From Phlyctochytrium arcticum (Eukaryota > Chytridiomycota > Chytridiomycetes > Chytridiales > Chytridiaceae): 64,000 bases of DNA. Location: positions 558,001 through 622,000 of the forward strand of contig JAHLKI010000003.1 of the NCBI GenBank assembly GCA_025602905.1, given 5' to 3'. The position numbers were made by a program, and so were the translations under genes. Below, piece by piece: positions 54,930 to 64,000 of the stretch (positions within the stretch are counted from its first letter, which is position 1; each line of letters starts with the position of its first letter). Below the pieces are notes generated by a model that worked only from the letters and a program-made list of their open reading frames with translations, did no database searches and had not been told where the DNA came from.

Positions 54930-55753
54930 GTCTTTACCTTCCTGATTATTTCTCAATCCGCAGCCGGTGCATTTTCAAGCGTTCTTTTCCTATCTACACA
55001 ACCCTCCACGTTTTGCTCTTTTTGCTTTACATTCACTTTTCTACTCTCTTTCGATAGGTTGCCCATTTGACTAGACTGCCCTTTTTTAACTAGCCCCTTT
55101 CTATACTCCTCTGCCTTTCGGTTATATTGATTTCTTAGCTTTATCTTTGATTTTACATTCATTCATTCACTCACATTCACTGTCTATTTTATTTTCACAT
55201 TTTGATATGCTGAGCTTTCTTTTTGTGAACGATGATGACTTATGTATTCGATGTACGATGCGTTGTAGCTGGCTAGCAGCATGAGCGAAGAATGCTACCG
55301 TCATTGACCTTGATTTGTGCTGTTGAATCATTTGATGTACTACATAACGTATGCATGTACAAACAAAACATTCCTCAGCATTGGAAAATGAAGAAGAATG
55401 TAGCCATCATCATGTTTAGATATTCACGTTCAGCTCTAGTACGTTACTATCCTACTCTGGTAGTCTGTATGTTACTCGCGTGGTTGGGGCACTGATGGCA
55501 CGCTCCCTCAAAATTTGGTATCTTGCATGCCGAGAGGCTTAGCCTTGCCTTAGACTGAATGGCACGCGATGGCATGCCATCCAGCTACCGCGACCCTCTT
55601 ATATACTCAAACAGTAACTCCGACGACATGTAATAGAGGCATTTTGTGTTCATTTGTGCGGTAAGTGCAATCCATGATTAGCACATCGCTAAACTTTCTC
55701 AGCAACTCTGCCATGTAGCGCTATATACAGTACTGCCCATATTAAAAAAACTT
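54930..55753. other. Intergenic, no gene seen
   Basis: AT-rich, with a CATTCATTCATTCACTCACATTCAC patch at about 55156-55180 and only short frames. Confidence 0.4.
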
Positions 55754-56533
55754 TCAAAGGCTTGCCTCATTGAAACTTACGTCGTTCTGGAAGAATGAGT
55801 ACATTAGCACATTTTGATCATTTGGAACTACGTCCGTGACCACTCCTTGGTCAACAGACTGCGCAAGGCTCTTCAATAAGGCTGTCAATGGGGAACGACC
55901 CTGTAGAAAATTGTCCAATTTTTTCGATTTGTGATGGTTGATTTCTCGCATGGTAACCAGAGGCTGAGTGGCATGTCTGTTAATTGCGAATATGATCTCT
56001 CGCGACTTACTGCCGGCTTTGACCATATTGTTGATTTTGCGGGTAACGCTGGCAGTTTGGGTAAACCGGCGTGCCTGGAATTAAGTTTTTAAACCTTCTT
56101 TCGTCAGTGGGGGGTGTCCAGAATGAGGGTCTTTGCCAGGCCCGTCGGACAACTTGATGGTCCACTGACCAACTACCCCCTTCTTCACTTCACCCTTCAG
56201 AATGGTCATGTACTTGCAGTCAACCTTCTTGCTTGCCCGTTTGCGCAAAGGGATACCTTGATCTTTTGGCTTATACTGCCCGCCGCATGCGCAGGGGCGC
56301 CATATCTTATGCACTGCGCTTCCCAGGCCTGCAATATGCTCTTCTCTGAGATTAGCAACGGTAATGCCGTTGTCAATAGCAAATTGCTTCAAAGCGTCAT
56401 CGGCTTGCTCAGACGTAGTGAATGGACCAGAAGGTGGATGGGGGGGAGTCCATGCTGCGCAATCAACGTTTGTTTTAGCGTGTAAGCATTCATTTGCTGC
56501 CTTTGCCATAATCATACCATCAGAAGTCGTCAC
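55754..56533 (-). pseudogene. MULE transposase N-terminal fragment (FAR1-like)
   Basis: The minus strand starts with MTTSDGMIMAKAANE and has a FAR1-type zinc region: CACGGQYKPKDQG, KKVDCKYMT and DPHSGHPP, comparable to KKVDCPYRV and DHDIHLRH of the MULE at 30.9 kb. A TAA at 56081-56083 interrupts it. The same frame continues through VTRKINNMVKAGSKSREII to SFFQNDVSFNEASL and ends at 55754, just where the catalytic Asp block should follow. The catalytic half is therefore missing from this copy. The MULE core at 57 kb is on the other strand and belongs to a different family. Confidence 0.7.
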
Positions 56534-56710
56534 ATCTTGAGAATCATTAATGCAAGCATGGCAGTGTGGGGGTCCTCAGATTTGTTACTGGATGACATTT
56601 GTTTTAAGAACTTTACTCATGGAACAATATATGTAGTGTAGGATATTTGCAGGCAAAGAAGGGCAAAATGGATCTGAGCAACAGACTGTCAGAGTCAGTT
56701 GGACTTCCGG

Positions 56711-56892
56711 CAGGGTGGTGACCACCCATAGTTCTGCCAAATCTGATCTGCTTCCAATTGATTCCTCAAGACTGGAAGGGCACAGTCAAGAAAATTGATG
56801 GTACAGTTTTGTAACAGGTCATGTGATGACTTGGACAACAGATGCAATGCTCCCAAAATTCAAAAATCTGATTGACTGTGGTCACCACCCTG
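56711..56892. mobile_element. Small MITE, 182 bp
   Basis: Ends CAGGGTGGTGACCA and TGGTCACCACCCTG are perfect inverted 14-mers. They are flanked by GACTTCCGG (56702-56710) and GACTTCTGG (56893-56901), an 8-of-9 direct duplication. CAGGG ends with an 8-9 bp duplication suggest a hAT- or MULE-derived MITE. No coding content. Confidence 0.75.
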
Positions 56893-56989
56893 GACTTCTG
56901 GTTGCCTGGGCAGGCACACTTTAGGAAAGGACCATTTGAGTCATCATGACAGGGGGTGAAGATATTGCGAAAAGACCCCTGGAGATTTT

Positions 56990-58435
56990 GAAATTGCCCT
57001 CCAGGCTCACTGGCTGATGACATCAGGCAAGTGATTGATCATTGGAAGGTGGAAGGCTTTATTGTCAAAAGATTCTTGCCTGGAACCAATGGACAAGCGG
57101 ATGAGTGCTTTGCTGTTGTGGTGAGAGAAAGTGTAAGCCTTCTTGCTATCTGCAGTTATCTTGTTTTGCTAGACTCTACTCACAAAACAAAAGATATGAC
57201 TGGAGGTTGTTCAGTTGCATGGTCCGCAATCAGCAAGGCAGCTGGCTGCCTGCTGCCCAAATCTTTGTTAATAAAGAGAATGGCAGTGCGGTTGCGATGG
57301 GTCTGGAACAAGTACAACAGATGGTTGTTGAGGTGTGTGGGGTAGAGTGGCTGCCACGGAATATACAAATCGATCAATCGAGTATTGAAAAGAGCTGAGT
57401 GATGCAGGGATTCCCTGGTATGTTTGCAGGAGAAGAGGAAGTTCAAATTCGGCATTGTAAGGTAAAATATTGATTTATTTGCAATTCTTTCGAGGAACTT
57501 ATTTACTCACCTTGTATACCCTTTAGGTTCACGTCGTTTGCACTCTGCTGCGCCGCATCTCCAAGCACAAACAAACCTTTTCCAAAATGCTTCAGGCCCA
57601 CAAGAATCGGTGCCACCGCGATGCTTTGCGAGGCAATTGATGGTGCCCCAAAAGCTATTGCGGACTATCTTCAGAACAATTGGATATATCTAGCTGAGCT
57701 TGATTGTTAACAATGGCCGCACTGCAGCATTTTCCTACCCTGTAGCAAGTTACTTCCACAAATCTGTTAGAGTCATACCATCGGTTGGTCATTCAGAAAG
57801 CATGTGTTGGCCTTTGTAGAGTCAACAAACAACGCCGTCTCGAGGCAGATTGTGCCAAAGTGCTGTTCAAATCAAAAATGCTGAAACATATTCTGGAATA
57901 CCCAGAGGTAGGTCGCTTTCCCCTACCAATCCAACATCTCCTGATTGCCCAGTACAGATCGGTAGAGAACCGGGTGGCTAAGGGAAAACTAGCACCTGAT
58001 TACGATACTCTGGAATGCAATTGTCTTTTCGCTAGATAGTACTTACTTCCTTGCAAACATGTTTTCCATGCTGATCTTTTGGCAGAGGAGAATGTCTTGA
58101 TGGCGGAAGTCTGGGATCAATTCGCTCAACTATTAGATGAGTCCGGGCTTGAAGTATATGAAACAAAGGCTCATGTACCTGTTGAAAGAGTGGCGGTGAG
58201 CCCGGTTGACATCTATTGGGACTACAGAAAGCGACAAGTAAAGGCAGCCAAAGAAAGACTTTTGAATCAATACTTTCAGCTCGAGGACAAGGTCACGCAA
58301 GGTGATCCATTTGCCAAACCCCGTCTTCTGCAGTTCATTGGAAGGCTGGAAAGTTTTGCAACCACCAAAGCACAAACTTCCTGGGCCATTAATAGACTTG
58401 CCATTGTTAAATGTTTTACTTTTGACTATTATGTA
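56990..58435 (+). pseudogene. MULE transposase with SWIM finger, frameshifted
   Basis: The plus strand carries FLPGTNGQADECFAVVVRES, then VLLDSTHKT (first Asp, about 57165). After a frame change comes YDWRLFSCMVRNQQGSWLP and LPRNIQIDQSS (second-Asp region, about 57355). VHVVCTLLRRISKHKQTFSKM follows at about 57523, and LQVTSTNLLESYHRL-type sequence at about 57740 with several breaks. RFPLPIQHLLIAQYRSVENRV leads to the SWIM zinc finger CNCLFAR-stop-YLLPCKHVFHAD (58013-58075), then about 120 intact codons. A GTAAGT donor after FDYYV (58436) suggests splicing into the RecQ exons that follow on the same strand. At least five lesions. The family is distinct from the MULE at 31 kb. Confidence 0.8.
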
Positions 58436-58547
58436 GTAAGTTCGGACGTTTAAAGCTTCTTCTTTTTGCTTCCATTGTGCTTATTTTTGAATGACGCAAT
58501 TTCTATATGATATATCTTCCCGTGCAAAGATCATATCCAGTGGTCTC

Positions 58548-59163
58548 AATGGTTGGCGGACTTGGAAATTTTCGCTGCCGGTACAGTAAGTCCGCAACGC
58601 GCCGGGACAAGCCACAAGATGGTTGGATCCAAATTCTGCAGCACCTGATATGCACCCATGTTGCAGCTGGTATTGATACGCTCGATGGCAGCAATGCCCG
58701 GAACGAGCGCATTCCAAGCGGATTATTGGCTAGTGCTGGCAGCTCCAATCAAGACAGATTTCATTTTGCCCTGACGGCGGCATTTGGCTATGACTACTGT
58801 ATTTCCGGGAATGGCAAATTGAAGCTTGTGAGTCTTTGATGGAAGGCAATGATAATGCGCTTGTGGCCCGTACCGGTCATGGCAAAAGTGTCTGCTTCTC
58901 CTTACCCTCCATTATGCAAGCTGAATGTTCCCTAACTATTATGGTCATGCCCACCATAAGCTTGATACAAGACCAGTACAGGGAGCTGATCGCCGCACAA
59001 ATCCCGACAGCCGCAATTACCGGTACCACCAAGTACTTCGAGGCCGAGTCAATTTTCCGGGACATAGGCAACGGGTATTTTCGGGTCTTACTAGTGACTC
59101 TGGAGCGGCTCCCTCATCAACACCTTGAATTTCATCCGTCAAAGCGGCTACACGCACATTCTA
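58548..59163 (+). pseudogene. RecQ-type helicase, 5' part
   Basis: An exon-like WSQWLADLEIFAAGT (about 58548) is followed by the helicase start FALTAAFGYD and, in the next frame, YFREWQIEACESLMEGND (RecQ motif 0). Walker A is ARTGHGKSVCFSLPS (about 58869-58910), then MVMPTISLIQDQYRELI and TAAITGTTKY. It ends at FIRQSGYTHI (59160), where the second Tc1/mariner element is inserted. Compare CAAITGQTKYREK in the helicase at 48.9-50.7 kb: same architecture, but only distantly similar. It lies directly downstream of the MULE with SWIM finger on the same strand. Confidence 0.8.
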
Positions 59164-60679
59164 CTCCTCTGTGCGGGAAAGCTCTGTCCGTTCCACAAGA
59201 TGTACCTGTAGAAACAATCCAAATGTCAAATGTTGTTCGAATTAAAATCTTGTGGTCTTGCCCTCGGCCTCCCACACAGAATTTATAGCTCTAGTCTGCC
59301 TATCGTAGAGATAATCTATGTAATCTACTGATAGTTTTGCCCATTCTTCTTGCAGGGCTTTGATGAGGCCGGCCTTCCCCAAAGGAAGGGGACGTCTCTC
59401 CCTAACTGCTTTCTCCAGAGCGTTCCAGCTGTGTTCTATTGGGTTAAGATCAGGAGAAGTTGCAGGCCATTTGGGCTGCAGCAGCCGCATTTGCTGATCA
59501 TTCTTCCATGCAGTAGTCGCCTTGCTGACATGGCAAGAAGCGTTATCTTCCTGCAAAAGGAAGCAACTGCGTCCGAATGGGGAAAAGTCTTTCAACCAGG
59601 TCTGATAAACAGAGAGGATGTTGTCGCAGTAATAGACGGAGTTGATTCTTGCTCCATCACAAATCACAAGTGGCCCAACTCCCCCATGCCAAATAAAGCT
59701 CCAAACCATGACCCCTCCACCGTTCTTTTGCACTCGTGGGATGCAATTTTGAATGGCGTATTTGTGGGTATCCCCCGGCTCACGCCAAATTTTCTTTGTT
59801 GCAGTGCCGAACAACGTAAAGAAGGACTCGTCCGAAAAAATCACATGCTGCCAGTGTTCTTTGGCCCAATGACGCTTGTCCTGGGTCCATTGATGTCTTT
59901 AGGCAATGGACTTTTCAGACAACAACGGTTTCCTAGCTGCAACGTACTTCTTCAAACCGGTCATTGTGATGAGGTTTCGAAGCATGTCCATGCTAAATTT
60001 CCTGCCCATCATCTCCAAGATGAGCAGGATTTCTTTCAGAGGTGATCTGTTGTTCGTGACCATGACATGGTAGATTAGAGCAACATTGTCATCCGTCCAT
60101 TCTTTTGGGCTTTTTGATCACCGAGCCCATTTCCTTGTATTCCTTGAGAATGCGGGCGACCGTCCGCACACTGCAACCAAATTGTTCAGCAATGCGCTCG
60201 CTGCTTGCTTCAGCGAGCCACATTCTGACCATTTGGTTGCGGGTGTCCCGGAAGTTCTCAGAGTCCGGCTCTTCTTCCTTCGGCACTTTCCGCTTTCTAT
60301 TGAACTCCACAACGTCATCCGTGTCATCGAATGGTTCTGCAGTCATCGAATCTGCAAGGCTAATGGGGTCGCTGAACAAATCACCCAAATCACTCATGGT
60401 GCAGGTGAGGATCGCGCTCTGAAAGTATGTTTTTGTAGTGATGTTGGCAGCAAATGCGCGTCAAAAAGTACTGGACAATTCAAGATGGCAACAAGTAAAA
60501 AGTGAACGCGCGTTATACGGCCTATAGACGGCCTGACGCGATAAATGAACTACAATATACCTTAAGAGGCAATTATGAAACCGGAGGCAACCATGTGGAT
60601 GGAAGTTTGGCTTGATGGTTGAAATCAACCAAAAAATACACCTCTTGTGGAACGGACAGAACTTTCCCGCACAGAGGAG
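59164..60679 (-). mobile_element. Tc1/mariner element 2, complete
   Basis: 1516 bp flanked by TA at 59162-59163 and 60680-60681. The ends are inverted copies for about 37-40 bp: CTCCTCTGTGCGGGAAAG, one mismatch, then TCTGTCCGTTCCACAAGA. Both ends and the target duplication are intact. Confidence 0.93.
59242..60397 (-). pseudogene. Tc1/mariner DD34E transposase 2
   Basis: ATG 60397 begins an acidic N-terminus followed by a helix-turn-helix (MWLAEASSERIAEQFGCS). A frameshift lies near 60088, after KKPKRMDG. The middle part (MMGRKFSMDMLRNLITMTGL, about 59970-60020) has a TAA near 59898-59900 (KSIA-stop-RHQW). The catalytic part is intact for 200 codons: VIFSDESFF, LQEDNASCHVSKA, WPATSPDLNPIEHSWN. 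It is only distantly related to the transposase at 0.2-1.2 kb. Two lesions. Confidence 0.92.
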
Positions 60680-60681
60680 TA

Positions 60682-61010
60682 CTTGGTGTGAAGGAGGTCC
60701 ACCTTGCCGATGCGTGGTCCGATTTCCGCAACTACTCCCAAATCAGCAAAATGAAAGGCCCTACCTCCCCAATGAAAATGACGCTAACTTTGACAGTTCC
60801 AACAGTGGTCCTTGCCGCTACAATCACCAGGGCGAAATTGCTTACAGTATGCGAGTCTCTCGGCATCTCTACCCCAAATATATTCATAAGCTCGCAGCTG
60901 CACAGACCAAACCTCCGATTTTTGGTTCAGTCAGCTGGTAGAGGGAAAGTGGGACTGGCCGAGTCCATTATGGATCTTACTAGCGTAGCCACACCAGTAA
61001 ACTCTGCGTT
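60682..61010 (+). pseudogene. RecQ-type helicase, continuation after the mariner
   Basis: The reading resumes exactly at the TA: LGVKEVHLADAWSDFRNYSQ. This is the DEAH-box region with a variant VHLAD where DEAH is expected, and DFRNY matches DFRDY of the other RecQ (about residue 229). The next frame blocks read ATITRAKLLTVCESLGIS and SSQLHRPNLRF (the ATxT and RPN motifs). Homology fades at about 61010, and the C-terminal half of RecQ is not recognisable. Confidence 0.75.
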
Positions 61011-62600
61011 ATAGATCGACATCACAGTAGGAACAGAGTAATGTGTCCTGGCTATTTCATTAGATGTACAAAAGTATCTGTGCTTCATTTGCGTCAATGA
61101 TTTCCGAAACCTTCCACAGTCAGGTGGGATTGATGACATTGGCCAAGCAAGGGATTCAACTTGTCCAAGCGGATGATACCAAACCAATTGTCTTGACCAA
61201 GCTCAAGCACCCAACTGGCATCCACGCCTCCCGTGAGATCCCCCCCACCGAACCTTTGTGTGCCCGTATTGACAGTGACAGAATTCACGCGTAGGTGCTG
61301 CGCAATGTCCGTGAAGTCCCCGGCAAAGAGTCAGGCATTTAGTCTTTTATCTGTACCCTAGTACCGCCCAGTCTCCTATCACTCCCCCCCCCCCACGCAC
61401 TACCCACTCCCCAACACATCCAGGCCATTCTCACCACTCATTCCATCCGGTCTGTCTTCAAAATCACCGCTGTGTGCAATATTGCCCCCCACGTCCAGGC
61501 CATCCCCACCATTGGTATCGCCTGGCCTTTCATCACTCAACAACCGCCACGTCAAGATGCAATGTGTTTTCCCGTGCTCATGTGTAGGAAACTTGGCTTT
61601 GGGACTCGGCCTTTGAACTCAAAGATTTGCCCAAGAATTTCTGAATTTGAGACTCGGCTTGCAGTGTAAAGTAGATTGCCGTTTATGGCTTCAGTAGCAG
61701 ACTTGCCACCTGGAGGCTTCTTCCCTTGAATCCCTTCTCCATACACCTGTCGATGATAGTTCCCCCACATATATAGGGACCTCTTGGGATTCCCCCCCAC
61801 TACGAGGTTATCATCATAAGAATAGATTCTTTGAATATTGTGAAGTACTTTACATGGTAGCACCACCCAGTTTCGACTCCTGGCAAGTAAACCACCGTCG
61901 TTATCTTCGTTTTTACTTTGACTTACTTACCCCGAACATTTTTCATTCTTCACGTCAATCACCCAAATGAATCGAGCTTCTTAAACAAAACGAATTTCCA
62001 ATCGGACACATTCCCACAAGCCGGGAGGAGATAGCCAGTATACTGTCCTGACATTCCAAAGCATCTCACCTCACTAAACAATCAGAAACATCTGAGCCAA
62101 TCAGCCAGCAATCAACATTTACGAGGATTGGAACAGGACCCACCTACAGCATCTCTTCTACATCAAGAATCAGGAGTTTACTTCAATGAGCCTCAAGATG
62201 ACGACAACCTAATTCGCGCGCTAAAGAATCGTCACACTTTGCAGTGATCCTCATCGGAACCTCGCACTACATTACGAACGATTCCGACATGCTCCTCAAA
62301 TACCACAGTGACTACTAGATCCCTTCAACCAGGATCGTGTCTGGTTCTTGACTGATTTAGAGACGTACTGTAGACTATTATCGGATACAAGAAGGCGATG
62401 TATGAAATACACGTTTGTCAACACTTCTGCCAAAAGAGCAACTTCCACAATACAAATACGCCGTCACTCGAAACACCGTGTCAACACTTCAAACACAGTG
62501 TCGACATCCGGAGACTACGAGAATACTGTACGATCAAAACCACCATAATCATTTTCGGAATTCAACCTCCACAATAAAAAACTTACCATCAGATAAATCC
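61011..62600. other. Intergenic, no gene seen
   Basis: Short frames only. A run of about 12 C at 61385-61397 and a CCCCCCC-rich patch at about 61241-61248. Nothing recognisable. Confidence 0.4.
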
Positions 62601-62606
62601 CATTGT

Positions 62607-62652
62607 TCAACCGGAATTCAAGATCAAAAGTTTAACCGGAATTCAAGATCAA
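62607..62652 (+). repeat. 25-bp tandem duplication
   Basis: AACCGGAATTCAAGATCAA occurs twice (62609-62627 and 62634-62652) with a 25-bp period. Confidence 0.85.
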
Positions 62653-62933
62653 TAACACGAAACAGGGTGTCAAGACAACATCAACAATATACAACATAGC
62701 AGTTTTACCAAATCTTGGACTTGCGTAGCCGTACAGAACTACCATCTCCGGCTTCTTCAATTCTGGGACAGATGGGACAAATCGACCGCCGAATTTTCAA
62801 ACGGATAGCGCGGCAACTGACAAACAAATCAACGGTGGAATATCAAATTCTGAGGTTTTCAGATTCACCCTTGGTTCCCGACCTACCTACTTACTGAACT
62901 ATCTACGATGAATTCCAACTAAGAACTACCTAC

Positions 62934-63011
62934 AACAATCCCGATGCCGAATCTAAGGCGGAAGACCTACCTAACAATCCCGATGCCGAATCTAAGGCGG
63001 AAGACCTACCT
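62934..63011 (+). repeat. Perfect 39-bp tandem duplication
   Basis: Two identical units (62934-62972, 62973-63011) starting AACAATCCCGATGCCGAATC. Perfect identity indicates recent slippage or duplication. Confidence 0.92.
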
Positions 63012-63089
63012 ACAAAATTCCAACAACGAACTACCTACAACAAATTACAACGTTCACCACCGTTACCACTGATTGACATCACCAATACA

Positions 63090-63610
63090 AATACAAGATT
63101 GAAATATATTGGCAATCTCTACAACACAACCAGATGAAAGTCTATCTTATTAACAAGGGAAATACAGTATTTTATTATGTCAAAACTTCACTGACTGGCA
63201 GAGAATAGGATACAAGAAAAAGAGACTTCGCAGAACATCGAAACAGCCAATACAAGATTGACATATCCTTTACAACAATTCCCAAGACCAGATCAGCCTC
63301 ATGAAGGTTTCTCCAAAAAAGATCAGCTTGTACAAGAATCGGTATTTCTAACCACCGCAACAACTAATACCCATGGTCGAAACAACCAATACAAGACTGA
63401 CATAACCTTTGCAACAATCCCCACATTGACATCTCGTCTGCAACAATACCTAAGATCAGCCTGATACAAGGAAAGACACGAACGGATCACCGCAACAACC
63501 AAGACAAGATTGATATATTCTTCCCAACTGCCAACAATATCTCAGATCAGTCTGTACAGCACGAACATTTCTCCAAACAAGATCCACCGGTATACACGAA
63601 AAATGATATG
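63090..63610 (+). repeat. Degenerate tandem array, about 110-130 bp period
   Basis: About four diverged units start with (C)AA(T)ACAAGATTGA-type words near 63092, 63247, 63390 and 63500. Each then has CAACAAT, an AGATCAG word and a CAAGAT or ACAAG word. AT- and A/C-rich, with no coding content; it looks like a decayed satellite. Confidence 0.55.
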
Positions 63611-64000
63611 TCATCACCAATCCCATCACGATTTCTGCGAAGAATATCAGTATTCAATATCCAATTATAGCTACAATCAAGGGAACTGATGGTTTTCTCT
63701 ATTTCAAAACTCAACTGACTTGCGAAAGTTTTAGGGATTCCAAAGGACATTTCGTATTTTGACATCACAAAACCCATAAACACCAATCATTTTCAACATC
63801 ACATACAAAAATGAGATTGTATATCTGGTTTTATTCAAACACCCTTCGGATTTTCATGAGTCAAGCCTACGGCAACATTTCACAAACAAAAACTGATATT
63901 CTGGATCTGATCTTCTGTAATCCTACTACTAAAAAATGTTGGTTGCAACATGACTCATCAGGTGGCTTGGCTGGCTGCCGTAATCAGTGGATGTCCGGAC
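63611..64000. other. Intergenic, no gene seen
   Basis: AT-rich sequence without recognisable features up to the window edge. Confidence 0.4.

Noticed and set aside
61064..61294. Continuation of the RecQ helicase beyond 61010
   Set aside because: The open frame shows no RecQ motif IV-VI, so I did not extend the pseudogene.

Overview
This window is eukaryotic and most likely fungal. Genes carry short GT-AG introns (about 55-110 bp), TATA boxes replace bacterial promoters, and every recognisable coding region belongs to a eukaryotic transposable-element family: Helitrons, a Crypton-type tyrosine recombinase, Ty1/copia and chromodomain Ty3/gypsy retrotransposons, Mutator-like (MULE) and Kolobok-like DDE transposons, and Tc1/mariner. 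The mix resembles TE-rich basidiomycete or early-diverging fungal genomes; I cannot name the species. No ordinary host gene was identified with confidence. It is a graveyard of nested insertions with a few nearly intact elements.

Layout. 0-1.4 kb: broken Tc1/mariner transposase (-). 1.7-6.1 kb: a deletion-derivative Helitron followed by a longer decayed Helitron (+). 6.6-8.8 kb: decayed Crypton-like recombinase (-). 9.5-18.3 kb: a large Helitron (-) whose Rep and helicase are intact except for one frameshift, with a divergently oriented possible ssDNA-binding gene and palindromic 3' ends, sitting in a tandem-repeat array (18.3-19.4 kb). 19.609-24.586 kb: full-length copia element with 164-bp LTRs, AAACG target duplication and a half-tRNA-iMet type primer site. 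25.7-29.3 kb: fragments of another copia and of two Helitrons. 29.879-30.522 kb: a TTAA-flanked MITE. 30.6-37.1 kb: an element with near-identical terminal inverted repeats that carries a dead MULE transposase and an intact 899-aa gene of an unnamed family. 37.2-48.2 kb: a second, internally deleted copy of that gene on the minus strand, split by a 7.4-kb chromodomain gypsy element (351-bp LTRs, GTAAC duplication). 48.228-54.169 kb: a TIR element (TAAA duplication) encoding a DDE transposase read in series with a RecQ-type helicase. 55.7-61.0 kb: MULE remnants, one of them also followed on the same strand by RecQ-helicase exons, which are cut by a second Tc1/mariner element (59.164-60.679 kb, TA duplication). 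61-64 kb: non-coding, with short tandem repeats.

How the pieces relate. Removing the datable insertions restores older units: the gypsy and the Kolobok-like insertions both lie in the second copy of the unnamed gene; the mariner lies in a transposase-RecQ unit; the copia lies in a repeat whose empty relative is still present at 25.2 kb. The most interesting signals are (i) two unrelated DDE transposase families each arranged as transposase followed by RecQ helicase, and (ii) the two-copy 899-aa family with conserved Cys clusters at both ends, intact inside an element whose MULE transposase is dead. All coordinates of degraded genes are approximate because they come from reading frames by eye, without alignment.
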